This document shows, piece by piece, positions 1-13,053 of a DNA stretch of 64,000 bases; the stretch's first letter is position 1, and each line of letters starts with the position of its first letter. The stretch is from Pseudomonas sp. CC6-YY-74. Lineage in GTDB: Bacteria > Pseudomonadota > Gammaproteobacteria > Pseudomonadales > Pseudomonadaceae. The stretch lies in the NCBI RefSeq assembly GCF_002025205.1, contig NZ_CP019947.1, positions 2,766,001 through 2,830,000 of the forward strand. Direction: 5' to 3'. The position numbers and the translations under genes are program-made. The notes beneath the pieces are model-generated. The model did no database searches, was not told the DNA's origin, and was given only the letters and a program-made list of their open reading frames with translations.

Positions 1-1
1 C

Positions 2-160
<159 letters not shown>

Positions 161-235
161 TGACGAGTATTGCAGGAGCGGCCGAGCGCTTTTCGCCTCT
201 GCCGCGCCTGCAGCCGCCCACATAACGAAACCACC

Positions 236-655
236 ATGCCCCGAATAGAATTTTATGTATTGTCCTCCGCCGCCCCGGCAGACCGCCTGCGGGCCGCCTG
301 CCAACTGGCGATGAAAGCCTGGCGCCATGGCCTGCCGGTGTTTCTGCGCGGTTGCGATACAGAGCAATGCACGCAGCTCGACGAACTTCTTTGGCGTTTC
401 AAGGCCGAAGCATTCGTACCGCACAATTTGCACCAGGACGACCCGCAAGCGCCGGTGGTGATTGGCCTGGATGAAGAGCCGAACACCCAGCAAGGCGTGC
501 TGATCAACCTCAACCCGACCCTTTCGCCCTTTGTCGAACGCTTCAGCCGGGTGATCGAGATCGTCAACCAACAACCCGATCTATTGACCGCCTGCCGGGA
601 AAATTTCCGCAGCTACCGCCAGCGCGGCTATGATCCGAAACGAGTCGAACTTTAA
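236..655 (+). CDS. holC: DNA polymerase III chi subunit
   Basis: This is a 139-residue protein of the HolC family. Chi pairs with psi in the clamp-loader complex and links the replisome to single-strand-binding protein. The start with M-P-R-I-E-F-Y-V-L matches the family; an in-frame ATG at 170 would add a 22-residue tail with no family resemblance. Visible family features are the early conserved A-C-x-L-A-x-K-A-W helix, the D-x-L-L-W-x-F core and the final R-x-x-Y-R-x-R-G-Y. It lies between pepA and valS, the standard Pseudomonas arrangement. The next gene begins 10 bases later, so the two are probably co-transcribed. Confidence 0.93.
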   Translation: MPRIEFYVLSSAAPADRLRAACQLAMKAWRHGLPVFLRGCDTEQCTQLDELLWRFKAEAFVPHNLHQDDPQAPVVIGLDEEPNTQQGVLINLNPTLSPFVERFSRVIEIVNQQPDLLTACRENFRSYRQRGYDPKRVEL

Positions 656-665
656 GTTCTGCACC

Positions 666-1055
666 ATGGACACGCCAAAACCACCGCAAAAACCCACCCA
701 CCTGCTGGACGACCTCGAGTCGATCCGCCAGCTGCTGGGCGACGAAAACCTCGATCCGCCACTGCTGACCGACACGATCGATCCGGACAGCATCCCCCTG
801 CTCTCGGACATCGTCACCCCGCCGCCCGCACCAGTCGCCGAGCCCGCTCCGCAGCCGCAGGCCGCGACCCTGCACAGCAGCATCGAGCAAACCTTCAGCC
901 GCGACAGCGACATGAACCGCCTGGATAACGAACTGCGCGCCGCCGCCGAGCTGATTCTGCAGGATGTAATCGACGACTTCGTGCCGCAGATCGAGGCCGA
1001 GCTCAAGCGCCGCCTGCAAGCCCGTCTGAGTCGCCTGCTGCCGCCGCGTAAATAG
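666..1055 (+). CDS. Conserved hypothetical protein between holC and valS
   Basis: The protein has 129 residues, taken from the ATG at 666; an in-frame ATG at 630 would overlap holC. The N-terminal half is acidic and proline-rich, with a D-D-L-E-S-I-R-Q-L-L-G-D segment and a P-P-P-A-P-V-A-E-P-A-P stretch, so it is probably unstructured. The C-terminal half (about residues 75-125) is predicted helical and ends in a basic R-R-L-Q-A-R-L-S-R-L-L tail. I recall an uncharacterised gene in the same position in other pseudomonads. Its place after holC suggests a link to replication, but the sequence itself gives no function. Confidence 0.8.
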   Translation: MDTPKPPQKPTHLLDDLESIRQLLGDENLDPPLLTDTIDPDSIPLLSDIVTPPPAPVAEPAPQPQAATLHSSIEQTFSRDSDMNRLDNELRAAAELILQDVIDDFVPQIEAELKRRLQARLSRLLPPRK

Positions 1056-1068
1056 AAAATCACCTGCA

Positions 1069-1087
1069 GCCCGGATGCAATCCGGGC
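1069..1087. repeat. Short GCCCGGAT inverted repeat
   Basis: A perfect 8-bp stem (GCCCGGAT / ATCCGGGC) closes a 3-base loop 14 bases after the preceding gene. Repeats of the GCCCGGATgcaATCCGGGC type are common between Pseudomonas genes. It may also act as a weak transcription barrier before valS, but no U-tract follows. Confidence 0.6.
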
Positions 1088-1199
1088 AGGCTTGACCCGC
1101 CCCGTCAGTCAGCCGCCCCTCGCCGGCCTTACGCCTCAAGTGCCAGCCCGCTATACTTGTCGGCTTTTCCGATCAGCCGTCATAAGGGTCCCGCCGCGC

Positions 1200-4064
<2,865 letters not shown>

Positions 4065-4087
4065 GCCGTAAACAAGCGTCAAATCCC

Positions 4088-4118
4088 AAGCCCGCCGTCG
4101 CCAGACCGCGGGCTTTTC
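4088..4118 (+). terminator. Rho-independent terminator of valS
   Basis: The 8-bp stem AAGCCCGC / GCGGGCTT (4088-4095 with 4108-4115) is followed by T residues and lies 24 bases after the valS stop codon. The 12-base loop is rather long. Confidence 0.75.
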
Positions 4119-4124
4119 CTTGGC

Positions 4125-4160
4125 GACAGCCCGTCAGCTTTTGTGCCACGCCGATAAACC
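4125..4160. repeat. Imperfect direct repeat, copy A
   Basis: This 36-base segment starts GACAGCCCG and ends CGATAAACC. It matches the segment at 4257-4291 except for a few substitutions and one indel. The start-to-start distance is 132 bases. It may be a remnant of a local duplication. Confidence 0.6.
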
Positions 4161-4256
4161 AGGGTGCGTTGCCTGCGGCGAGTGACAGCCTACGGATTGC
4201 GGATTGTTCCAGATTCGGCGACTTGCTTGGCCCGTAGGGCGGCCTCGGAGCGCAGC

Positions 4257-4291
4257 GACAGCCCGCCAGTTTTGTACCGCGTCGATAAACC
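4257..4291. repeat. Imperfect direct repeat, copy B
   Basis: Second copy of the repeat at 4125-4160. It is preceded by a GTAGGGCGGCCTCGGAGCGCAG-like stretch (from about 4234), resembling other short dispersed Pseudomonas repeats. Confidence 0.6.
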
Positions 4292-4519
4292 TGTAGTGGT
4301 CGCGCCGGACATCGCGCTGGCTGCCAGCCGTAAATCAGAACGGCCCACGGCAAGCCAATAATCCCTTCTTGTCTGCCGTCAAGGCACCGCGACATTTAGT
4401 CACGATTAATGCCTGTGTCGCACCCAATGCCTTCCAGTCACCGGCCTATTGGTGCATCCTGCCGCCCATTATTTTTCTAATTATTTCTAACCTTAAACCT
4501 CTGACTGGAAACCTCGCCT

Positions 4520-5893
4520 ATGTATGCTTACATGCTTATGGCCTTGATCTTCGTGCTCGGCTATTTATGCATCGCCTTCGAACATCCACTGAAAATCGAC
4601 AAAGCCGCCTCGGCACTGCTCACCGCAGTGCTGGCCTGGACAGTACTGGTGCTAAGCGCCGACAGCATCCTGCCGCTACTCGAAGCAGGTGCCCACGCGA
4701 CCAATAACACCGATTTGGTGGTCGGCGAACTGCGTCATCACCTCGGTGAAATCTCCGAGATTCTGTTCTTCCTGATGGGCGCCATGACCATCGTCGAGCT
4801 GATCGACGCCCACGAAGGCTTCAAGGTCATCACCGACCGCATCCGCACCACCAAACGCGTGCACCTGCTGTGGCTGGTGGGACTGATCACCTTCTTCCTG
4901 TCGGCCGCACTGGACAACCTGGCCACCACCATCGTGATGATCTCCTTGCTGCGCAAGCTGATCGACGACAAGCAGGAACGCTGGTTCTACGCTGGCATCG
5001 TGGTGATTGCCGCCAACTCCGGCGGCGCCTGGTCGCCGATTGGCGACGTGACCACCACCATGCTGTGGATCGGCAACCAAATTACCGCCACCGGCATCAT
5101 CTATAAGCTCTTCCTGCCGAGCCTGATCTGCCTGCTGGTGCCGCTGACCATCATGAGCTTCGTGCTCAAAGGCGATATCAAGCCACCAAAGGTCAAGGAA
5201 AGCCGCGAGAGTCGTCGCGACCCGACCACTTCCTTCGAGCGCAACCTGGTGTTCTGCCTGGGCCTCGGCGCCCTGCTGTTCGTGCCGGTGTTCAAGACCA
5301 TCACCCACCTGCCGCCGTACATGGGCATTCTCTTCGGCCTGGGCATCCTCTGGGTCACCACCGAAATCATCCACCGCAGCAAAAACAGCGAAGACAAGGA
5401 TCCGCTCTCGGTGGTCGGCGTACTGCGCCGTATCGACATTACCAGCGTGCTGTTCTTCCTCGGCATCCTGCTGGCCGTATCCAGTCTGTCCACCGCAGGC
5501 CACCTGACACAAGTAGCGGCTTACCTGAAGGACGGCCTGGGCAACGTCTTCACCATCGCCATGTCGATCGGCCTGCTCTCCGCCGTGGTGGACAACGTGC
5601 CCATGGTCGCCGGCGCCATGAAGATGTATCCGCTGGTCAGCCCCGACGCGTTGGCAGCAGCCGGAGGGAATGGCTGGCTGAGCAACTTCGTGGTCAACGG
5701 CAACTTCTGGGAAATGCTGGCTTACTGCGCCGGTACCGGCGGTAGCTGCCTGATCATCGGCTCGGCCGCCGGTGTGGCGGCCATGGGCATGGAGAAGATC
5801 AACTTCATCTGGTACGTCAAATACATCAGTGGCCTGGCCTTTGTCGGCTATATCGCCGGAGCCCTGAGCTACATCGCCCTCTTCGCTGGCTGA
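4520..5893 (+). CDS. nhaD: NhaD-family Na+/H+ antiporter
   Basis: This is a 457-residue inner-membrane protein with about 11-12 hydrophobic segments. It resembles the NhaD branch of the ion-transporter superfamily, which exports sodium (or lithium) in exchange for protons. Family features include M-G-A-M-T-I-V-E-L-I-D-A-H-x-G-F after the first helices. The conserved L-D-N-L-A-T-T-I-V and A-N-S-G-G-A-W-S-P-I-G-D-V-T-T-T follow at about residues 130-190. A late G-T-G-G-S-C-L-I-I-G-S-A-A-G-V-A segment is also present. The first residues are hydrophobic, consistent with the ATG at 4520. It appears monocistronic, followed by a strong hairpin. Which cation it carries cannot be read from sequence. 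Confidence 0.92.
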   Translation: MYAYMLMALIFVLGYLCIAFEHPLKIDKAASALLTAVLAWTVLVLSADSILPLLEAGAHATNNTDLVVGELRHHLGEISEILFFLMGAMTIVELIDAHEGFKVITDRIRTTKRVHLLWLVGLITFFLSAALDNLATTIVMISLLRKLIDDKQERWFYAGIVVIAANSGGAWSPIGDVTTTMLWIGNQITATGIIYKLFLPSLICLLVPLTIMSFVLKGDIKPPKVKESRESRRDPTTSFERNLVFCLGLGALLFVPVFKTITHLPPYMGILFGLGILWVTTEIIHRSKNSEDKDPLSVVGVLRRIDITSVLFFLGILLAVSSLSTAGHLTQVAAYLKDGLGNVFTIAMSIGLLSAVVDNVPMVAGAMKMYPLVSPDALAAAGGNGWLSNFVVNGNFWEMLAYCAGTGGSCLIIGSAAGVAAMGMEKINFIWYVKYISGLAFVGYIAGALSYIALFAG

Positions 5894-5918
5894 CAGCCAA
5901 CGCCTGACGGCTATAAGG

Positions 5919-5948
5919 TAGGGGGCGCTCATCCTGCAGCGCCCCCTA
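5919..5948 (+). terminator. Strong hairpin after nhaD
   Basis: A perfect 11-bp stem, TAGGGGGCGCT / AGCGCCCCCTA (5919-5929 with 5938-5948), closes an 8-base loop 26 bases after the nhaD stop. No run of T follows, so it may be a terminator-like or mRNA-stabilising hairpin rather than a classical terminator. Confidence 0.6.
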
Positions 5949-5973
5949 GCTTGCAACAGGAACACTCGACCCG

Positions 5974-6270
5974 ATGGACGTGAGCAAGACCAAAACCAGC
6001 TTCTACCGCCGCCTCTATGTGGCCTGGCTGATCGATAGTGACACGGCCTGCAGCGTGCCGGCCTTGATGGACGCCACCGGCATGCCCCGGCGTACCGCCC
6101 AGGACACGCTGGCGGCACTCGCCGATCTGGATATCGACTGCGTCTTCGTCCAGCAAGAGGGCGAGCGCAACAACGCCGGGCATTACCTCATTCGTGACTG
6201 GGGCGCGATCAACCCACAATGGATCGCGGCCAACCTGGCGCAGATCAAGGGCATACTCGGTTATCCCTGA
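5974..6270 (+). CDS. Small winged helix-turn-helix protein
   Basis: This 98-residue protein resembles small winged-helix DNA-binding proteins found across Pseudomonas. Residues about 18-60 contain a helix-turn-helix pattern, with A-L-M-D-A-T-G-M-P-R-R-T-A-Q-D-T-L-A-A-L followed by a beta-wing-like stretch. The C-terminus (R-D-W-G-A-I-N-P-x-W) is a recognisable conserved end. It starts 14 bases before the next gene, so the two may form a small operon. A regulatory role is likely from the fold, but the target is unknown. The Shine-Dalgarno sequence is weak. Confidence 0.75.
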   Translation: MDVSKTKTSFYRRLYVAWLIDSDTACSVPALMDATGMPRRTAQDTLAALADLDIDCVFVQQEGERNNAGHYLIRDWGAINPQWIAANLAQIKGILGYP

Positions 6271-6284
6271 GCAAGAGACTCGCC

Positions 6285-6845
6285 ATGCGCAGCTCCCACC
6301 GACTGTTAGGCGTAATCGGGTTTCTCCTGGGCCTGTTCCTCCTGTTCGAAGCACTGGGCATCCGTGCGCAGTTCAACCTGGAAGCCCTGCAAAACTTGAT
6401 CCTGACGCACCCGGTCATCGGCCTGCTGCTGTTCATCCTGCTGTTCGCCCTGGGCAACCTGATCCAGATTCCCGGCTGGATCTTCCTCGCCGCCGCGGTG
6501 CTGGCGCTCGGGCGGGTCTATGGCGGCATTGCCACCTACCTGGCCGCCATCGTTTCCTGCGTGCTGACCTTCCTGACCATTCGCTACCTGGGCGGCAACG
6601 CTCTGCGCGAACTGGATAACCGCCTGGCACAACGCCTACTGGCCGGCCTGGATCGGCATCCGTTGTGGAGCATCATCGCCCTGCGCACGCTGTTCCAGAC
6701 GGTGCCGGCGCTGAACTACAGCCTCGCCCTGTCCGGCGTGCCTTTTCGTACCTACCTGCTCGGCACCCTGCTTGGTCTGCCGCTGCCGATCGCACTGTAC
6801 TGCCTGTTTTTCGATTACCTGGCGATGTGGCTGAATATCGCTTAG
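6285..6845 (+). CDS. VTT/DedA-like (TVP38/TMEM64) membrane protein
   Basis: This 186-residue inner-membrane protein starts at the ATG at 6285. An open frame extends upstream to 6219 but overlaps the previous gene. It has about five hydrophobic helices. The VTT (SNARE-associated) signature is visible as G-N-L-I-Q-I-P-G-W-I-F-L-A-A-A (about residues 58-72), then the T-I-R-Y-L-G-G-N segment and the P-A-L-N-Y-S-L-A-L-S-G-V late motif. Members of this superfamily include DedA proteins and lipid scramblase-like eukaryotic proteins; bacterial roles involve membrane lipid handling or proton balance. The specific role here is not known. It is probably co-transcribed with the winged-helix gene. Confidence 0.85.
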   Translation: MRSSHRLLGVIGFLLGLFLLFEALGIRAQFNLEALQNLILTHPVIGLLLFILLFALGNLIQIPGWIFLAAAVLALGRVYGGIATYLAAIVSCVLTFLTIRYLGGNALRELDNRLAQRLLAGLDRHPLWSIIALRTLFQTVPALNYSLALSGVPFRTYLLGTLLGLPLPIALYCLFFDYLAMWLNIA

Positions 6846-6959
6846 CCGGCACTTAACGCTGCGCAGAGCTGAAAGCAAACCATCGAGCACACTCTTTTCC
6901 AGCACAGCCGCAGCAGCTATGGGAAAATGCCGCGCTCAGCCCCTGCCGATAGCGCCAGC

Positions 6960-7994
6960 ATGACATCGCCGACCAAACCCCCCAGCCGTAAACCATCCAC
7001 GCCGCGCCCTCCTTTGCCGGCCAGGCCCGATGCCGCCAAGGGCCAGTTGCACCCGCGCAACCGCCATCAGGGCCGCTACGACTTTCCCGCACTGATCAAG
7101 GCCAGCCCGGAGCTGGCGGCATTCGTGATCATCAACCCCTATGGCAAGGAGAGCATCGACTTCGCCAACCCGGCGGCGGTCAGGGTGTTCAATCGGGCGC
7201 TGCTCAAACAGTTCTACGGCATCAGCCATTGGGATATCCCAGCGGATTACTTGTGCCCGCCAATTCCCGGGCGCGCCGACTATCTGCATTACCTGGCCGA
7301 TCTGCTGGCGAGCAGCAATGGCGGCGAGATACCGCGCGGCGCCCAGGTGCGCGCACTGGATATCGGCGTCGGCGCCAACTGCATCTACCCACTGCTGGGC
7401 AACCGCGAATATGCCTGGCAGTTTCTCGGCTCGGACATCGACAGCAACGCTATTGCTGCGGCCAAGACCATCGTGCAGGCCAACCCGGGGCTCAGAGATG
7501 CCATCGAACTGCGCCAGCAGACCGATGGCGCGCATATTCTCCAGGGCCTGCTGCAAGCCGACGAACGCTTCGACCTGAGTCTGTGCAATCCGCCGTTCCA
7601 CGCCAACGCAGAGGAAGCCAGCAGCAGCAGCACGCGCAAATGGCGCAACCTGGGCAAGCTCGACCCCAAGCGCAAACTGCCGGTATTGAATTTTGGCGGT
7701 CAGGCGGCCGAGTTGTGGTGCCAGGGCGGCGAAGCAGGCTTTGTCAGCCGTTTGATCAAGGAAAGTGCCCAGCACGCCCAGCAGGTATTGTGGTTCACCA
7801 GCCTGATTTCCAAGGCGAGCAACCTGCCCGGCGTTTACAGCGCCTTGCAACAAGCCGGCGCGCTCGAAGTGCGCACCGTGGAAATGGCCCAGGGGCAGAA
7901 GCAGAGCCGCTTTGTCGCCTGGACCTTCCTCACCGCCGCACAGCAGCAGAGCTGGCGAAAAGCCCGGTGGGCACCAATAACCCGCGGGGCGTAG
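6960..7994 (+). CDS. rlmF: 23S rRNA (adenine-1618-N6)-methyltransferase
   Basis: RlmF methylates the N6 position of A1618 in 23S rRNA using S-adenosylmethionine. The basic proline-rich N-terminus leads to [13 protein letters not shown], a family hallmark. The SAM-binding motif [13 protein letters not shown] and the catalytic N-P-P-F motif (residues 210-213) are intact. The ATG at 6960 gives 344 residues. Another in-frame ATG at 6927, with a poorly spaced GGGA before it, would add 11; I cannot decide between them from sequence alone. The gene ends facing the yehW gene, with about 146 bases between them. Confidence 0.93.
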   Translation: MTSPTKPPSRKPSTPRPPLPARPDAAKGQLHPRNRHQGRYDFPALIKASPELAAFVIINPYGKESIDFANPAAVRVFNRALLKQFYGISHWDIPADYLCPPIPGRADYLHYLADLLASSNGGEIPRGAQVRALDIGVGANCIYPLLGNREYAWQFLGSDIDSNAIAAAKTIVQANPGLRDAIELRQQTDGAHILQGLLQADERFDLSLCNPPFHANAEEASSSSTRKWRNLGKLDPKRKLPVLNFGGQAAELWCQGGEAGFVSRLIKESAQHAQQVLWFTSLISKASNLPGVYSALQQAGALEVRTVEMAQGQKQSRFVAWTFLTAAQQQSWRKARWAPITRGA

Positions 7995-8140
7995 ACGCGG
8001 AGTCAGCCCGGACAGGGCAAGCGGCCTGAATATCGTTGCCGCGGCTAACCCCGCCTACGGTTCTGCTGGCGCCAAGCACGCGGGCGCCGGAAGCAGCGCG
8101 CAGCGCCGCAAGGGGCAAAACACCGGAGGTCGGCAGCCCG

Positions 8141-8880
8141 CTAGGCTCCAGGCGTACAGCGTTGCAGCTGCTCGAACAGGCTGTCGACCGCCACGGCCAG
8201 CAGGCCGATCAGGATGGCGCCCTGCAGAATAAAGGCCGTATTGCCGATGACCAGCCCCGATATCACCGGATCGCCCAGGGTGCTGGCGCCGATAGTGGAG
8301 CCGATGGCCGCCGTGGCGATGTTGATCGTCACCGAGGTGCGAATACCGGCCAGGATAACGTTCAAGGCCAGCGGCAACTCCACCTGCCAGAGCACCTGCA
8401 GCGGCGCCATGCCCATGCCGCGCGCCGCCTCCAGTACCGCCGGATCGATGCCGCGCAAGCCCGCCAGGCTGTTGCGCAGAATCGGCAGCAGACCATAGAG
8501 CATCAGGGCGAACAGCGTCGGCCCGCTGCCGAAGCCGAGCGCCGGCACTGCCAGGGCCAGCACCGCTACCGGCGGTATGGTCTGGCCGATCGAGGCGAGC
8601 TGGCTGACCAACGGCAGAAAGTCCGCACCCCAGCGCCGGGTCACCATGATCGCCGCGCCCACCCCGAGCAGGCTGGAGACGCCGGCCGCCAGCGCCACCA
8701 GCAGCAGATGACTGCCGAGCAGGTCGATGAAGGCAGCGCGGCCGTAGATCACCGTGCGGCTGTCCGGCTCGATCAGGCGAAACAATCCCTCCAGATCGGC
8801 CAGCCCCAGCGCCGCTGCCAGCAACAAGGCCAGCCACAGCAACGGCTGCCAGCCGCCACCACGTAGCAGCCCGAGTTTGC

Positions 8881-8884
<4 letters not shown>
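8141..8884 (-). CDS. yehW: Osmoprotectant ABC transporter, second permease (YehW-like)
   Basis: This 247-residue inner-membrane permease is of the ProW/OpuCB type. The binding-protein-dependent transport (BPD) inner-membrane domain spans about residues 55-240, with the EAA-like loop E-A-A-R-G-M-G-M-A-P-L-Q-V-L-W-Q-V-E-L-P-L-A at about 153-175. It is the last gene of a four-gene operon in the order yehZ-Y-X-W, as in Escherichia coli. The start codon is GTG at 8884, and GTGA overlaps the end of the ATPase gene, so translation is probably coupled. The E. coli system is a low-affinity glycine betaine importer; the substrate here is inferred. Confidence 0.87.
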
Positions 8885-9821
<937 letters not shown>

Positions 9822-9825
<4 letters not shown>

Positions 9826-10988
9826 CGACTCACTCCGGTGGAACAGCGTTCTGCCAACAGACTGAACAGGCTGTCTGCCAGCAGCGCCAGGACGATGATG
9901 GGCAAGGCGCCGAGAATGATCAGGTCCATCGCCGACTGCCCCAGGCCCTGGAAGATAAAGGTGCCAAAACCGCCCGCGCCGATCAGCGCGGCGACTGCCG
10001 TCAGGCCGATTGCCTGGATGCTGGTAACCCGCACGCCCTCGATGATCAGGGGCATGGCCAGTGGCAGACGTACCTGCAGGAACACCTGGCTGGGGCTCAT
10101 GCCCATGCCGCGGGCGGACTCGATGACAGCAGCCTCGACTTCCTGCAGGGCGACGCAGGTATTGCGCACAATCGGCAGCAGGCTGTAGGCGATCAAGGCA
10201 AGCAGTGCCGGCGCCCAGCCGATCCCGCGGATATTCAGCTGCAGCAGCAAGGGGAACTGCGCAGACAGGTAGCTCAGCGGCGCGATCAGCAGGCCAAACA
10301 GGGCCAGGCTGGGAATGGTCTGGATAAAACTCAGCAGACCGATACTGCCCTTTTGCGCCCTGGGATAACGTTGCAGCAACAGGGCGATGGCACTGCCCAA
10401 GAGCAAGCTCAGCCCCACAGCCCCACCGACCAGGCCCAGATGGCTAGTCAAGGCCGCGGCAAATTGGCTGCGGCGAGAGCGGTACTCACGCAACAACGCC
10501 AACGGCTCCAGCCAGTCCTGCGGGGCCAGCAACCACAGCAGCAGGGCTAGGGCGACGCCGCTGCCGAGCAGCCAGGCACGCGCGAGACGCAGGCGCTGCT
10601 GCAGCTCGATCAGCAGCAACCCCAGCAGGAACAGCAGGCTCCAGTAACCCGCGCCTAGACCCACCCGCGCATAGGGCATGTCCGCGCCTATATGGCGCTC
10701 GATGCTCCAGGCCAGGCTCAGGGGTAATTGCAGCAACAGCAGCAACACCATCAGCAGGATCGGCCAGTAGGCCGGATACTGCGGGCGCAGCGCCAGCAAC
10801 GCACACGCCAGCAACGCCGCCGTTAGCGATAACGCCCACGGCAGCCCCACAGCCGCCAGCAGTCCCAGGCCATTGCCCGCGGCGATACGGTTGGGCTGAA
10901 TACTGACGAAATCCAGGCTCCAGAGCAGTGCCAGCGCCATCAGCGCCAGCACAGGAATGACTCTATTGCCCCACAGTGGCGGCATCAT
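9822..10988 (-). CDS. yehY: Osmoprotectant ABC transporter, first permease (YehY-like)
   Basis: This permease has about 388 residues and resembles YehY. It has several extra N-terminal transmembrane helices before the conserved BPD domain. The EAA-like loop is E-S-A-R-G-M-G-M-S-P-S-Q-V-F-L-Q-V-R-L-P-L-A. The start is one of two adjacent ATG codons (10988 or 10985), 7 bases after the binding-protein gene; the frame stays open upstream, but that part would overlap the binding-protein gene. The stop overlaps the ATPase start as ATGA. Confidence 0.88.
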
Positions 10989-10995
10989 GCCGAGA

Positions 10996-11916
10996 TCATT
11001 GGCCCAGGTTATCGAGGAAGGCTGCCGCCACTTTCGCCGGCTCGGCGCCCTGCACCGCCACCTCGCCATTGAGCCGCTGCAGGGTCTGCAGATCCAGGGC
11101 GGCGAAGACCGGCTGGAGCAGCGTGGCAATCTGCGGATAGGCCTCGAGTACATCCGCGCGCACCACGGGCGCTGGCTGATAGACCGGCTGCACGCCGCGG
11201 GTGTCGTCCAGTACCAGCAGATCCAGGGCGCTCAATCCGCCATCGGTGCCGTAGGTCATGGCCGCATTGACGCCATTGGTCTGCATCGACGCGGCGCGGA
11301 GGGTCGCCGCGGTATTGCCGCCGGCGAGGATCAGCAGCTGCTCGGACGCAAGCTTGAAGCCGTAGGCCTCCTGGAACGCCGGGAGCGCCGTTGGCGACTC
11401 GACGAACTCGGCGCTGGCGGCGAACTTGAAGTCGCCGCCCTCGGTCAGGTAGCGGGCCAGATCATCCAGCGTCTTCAGACCGTGGGCGCGTGCCAGGTCG
11501 CCGCGCACACTCATCGCCCAGGTGTTGTTGGCATTGGCAGGCTGGAGCCAGACCAGCTGGTTGGCGGCAAGATCCAACTCCTTGACCTTGGCGTAGCCCT
11601 GCTCGGCGTCTTTCCACAGGCTGCTGTCGGCGCTGTCGAAAAAGAACGCGCCATTGCCGGTGTACTCCGGGTAGATACCGACCTCTCCGGCGATCAGTGC
11701 ACTGCGCACGATATTGGTGGCGCCGAGCTGGGTGCGATCTTCAACCGGCACCCCGCCACGCTTGAGCGCCTGATAGATCAACTGCCCCAGCACCGCGCCC
11801 TCGGTGTCGATCTTGGAGGCGACCACCACGTTTGGCTGCGCCTGGGCAGCAGCCATTACGCCCCACAGCGCCAGCAGTGACAGCACACGACCCAGTAGCT
11901 TGCCCAATAAAGACAT
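10996..11916 (-). CDS. yehZ: Osmoprotectant ABC transporter binding protein (YehZ/OsmF-like)
   Basis: This 306-residue periplasmic protein is the substrate-binding subunit and the first gene of the operon. Residues 1-27 are a signal peptide (L-L-G-K-L-L-G-R-V-L-S-L-L-A-L-W-G-V-M-A-A-A-Q-A). The mature protein begins with the OpuAC-type pattern V-V-V-A-S-K-I-D-T-E-G-A-V-L-G. The I-Y-P-E-Y-T-G-N-G motif is typical of quaternary-amine binding proteins of this class. The start at 11916 is supported by a purine-rich AGGGTGGAAA upstream; the frame also runs on to 11964. The ligand is probably glycine betaine or a similar osmoprotectant, inferred from family. Confidence 0.9.
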   Translation of the reverse strand: MSLLGKLLGRVLSLLALWGVMAAAQAQPNVVVASKIDTEGAVLGQLIYQALKRGGVPVEDRTQLGATNIVRSALIAGEVGIYPEYTGNGAFFFDSADSSLWKDAEQGYAKVKELDLAANQLVWLQPANANNTWAMSVRGDLARAHGLKTLDDLARYLTEGGDFKFAASAEFVESPTALPAFQEAYGFKLASEQLLILAGGNTAATLRAASMQTNGVNAAMTYGTDGGLSALDLLVLDDTRGVQPVYQPAPVVRADVLEAYPQIATLLQPVFAALDLQTLQRLNGEVAVQGAEPAKVAAAFLDNLGQ

Positions 11917-12184
11917 GGTTTTTCCACCCTGTTGGTTGATGACCAGAAACGCTCGACCCGGCAATACGGCCGAGCAGCCCCTTAAGGTTAACTGGCTTGC
12001 TGTTTATGACCATAGGCACGCAACATTCACAGAGCAAATCGTCGTCATCGCCGCGTTTTTTTTAAGCGGCCAGGGCATGCGCCGAATCCTCAAGCACTGA
12101 CCTGTGGGCGATACAGCACAATGCGCATTGAGCACAAATTGGCCAACGTGCCACTATGGCTGCAGTGCCAAGCGAGTAGCGCAA

Positions 12185-12997
12185 ATGAATGCAAGACGAC
12201 TATGCACCAGCCTTTGCCTGCTGCTGTGCCTGAACACTCAGGCCGCCGAACGGCAGGCGCTGAGCATCAGCGTCGGCGACTGGCCGCCCTACCTGTCTGC
12301 CGACCTCAAGCACAACGGCGTGATTGCCCACCTGATCAGCGACCTGTTCGCCGATGAAGGCTATCGCGTCAGCTTCCAATTCCTGCCTTGGCCGCGCGCC
12401 TATGCGGCAACGGCCGCTGGTAGATTCGCCGCCAGCGCGATTTGGATGCACAAGAACGAGCGCGAGGCGGATTTTCTCTATAGCGCACCGATCCTCGATG
12501 AACAGTTCGTGTTTTTCCACCTGAAAGACTTTCCGTTCGATTGGCAGAGCCCCTACGACCTGACCGGCATGACCCTGGGCGGCGGTCTGGGATACAGCTA
12601 TGGCGCCAAATTCGATGCATTTCTCGACACCGGCAACGTGCGCATGGAGCGGGTCTCCAGCGACATGCAGAACTTCGAGAAACTGCTGAAAAATCGCGTG
12701 GCGCTCTACCCGCAGGAAATCAACGTCGGCTACGCCGCACTGCACAGCCATTTCAGCGCAGCCGACATCGGCAAAATCACCCACCACCGCAAACCACTGC
12801 TCAACAACTTCAGCTACCTGCTGTTCCCCACGCAGCTCGAAGGCAGTCAGGCGCTGCGCGAGCGCTTCAACCGGCGCCTGCAGCAGTATCGCGACAGCGG
12901 CCGCTACCAGCAGTATTTTCGCGACCTGCAGCTAGGCAAATACCAACAGACACCCGGCCAGGCAATCGACCTCGAAGCCGATTTAGTCGAGCCGTAA
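12185..12997 (+). CDS. Periplasmic solute-binding-like protein
   Basis: This is a 270-residue exported protein of the bacterial extracellular solute-binding family 3 type. The start at 12185 gives a short signal peptide (R-R-L-C-T-S-L-C-L-L-L-C-L-N-T-Q-A-A). The mature part begins L-S-I-S-V-G-D-W-P-P-Y-L, the usual first beta-strand of this fold. The W-P-R-A-Y-A-A-T segment (about residues 72-79) is seen in many pseudomonad orphan members. No transporter genes are next to it on this strand, so it is an orphan binding protein or sensor-like protein. It is transcribed divergently from the yeh operon. The ligand is unknown. Confidence 0.85.
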   Translation: MNARRLCTSLCLLLCLNTQAAERQALSISVGDWPPYLSADLKHNGVIAHLISDLFADEGYRVSFQFLPWPRAYAATAAGRFAASAIWMHKNEREADFLYSAPILDEQFVFFHLKDFPFDWQSPYDLTGMTLGGGLGYSYGAKFDAFLDTGNVRMERVSSDMQNFEKLLKNRVALYPQEINVGYAALHSHFSAADIGKITHHRKPLLNNFSYLLFPTQLEGSQALRERFNRRLQQYRDSGRYQQYFRDLQLGKYQQTPGQAIDLEADLVEP

Positions 12998-13053
12998 GCC
13001 AGCCCCGCCTGGACTGGAGCGCCCAGGTTTACGCCGTCCGTACTCCCGAGCGG

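Larger units (their letters stand above)
4065..4519. other. 455-bp intergenic region after valS
   Basis: No gene is supported here. It holds the valS terminator at the left end, a pair of imperfect 35-36-bp direct repeats (4125-4160 and 4257-4291), and an AT-richer stretch around 4470-4500 that could hold the nhaD promoter. Short open frames on both strands show no family resemblance. Confidence 0.6.

Noticed and set aside
4676..6118. A 480-codon open frame opposite nhaD
   Set aside because: Composition (rich in G, D, Q, H) is that of an antisense shadow; nhaD is clear on the plus strand.
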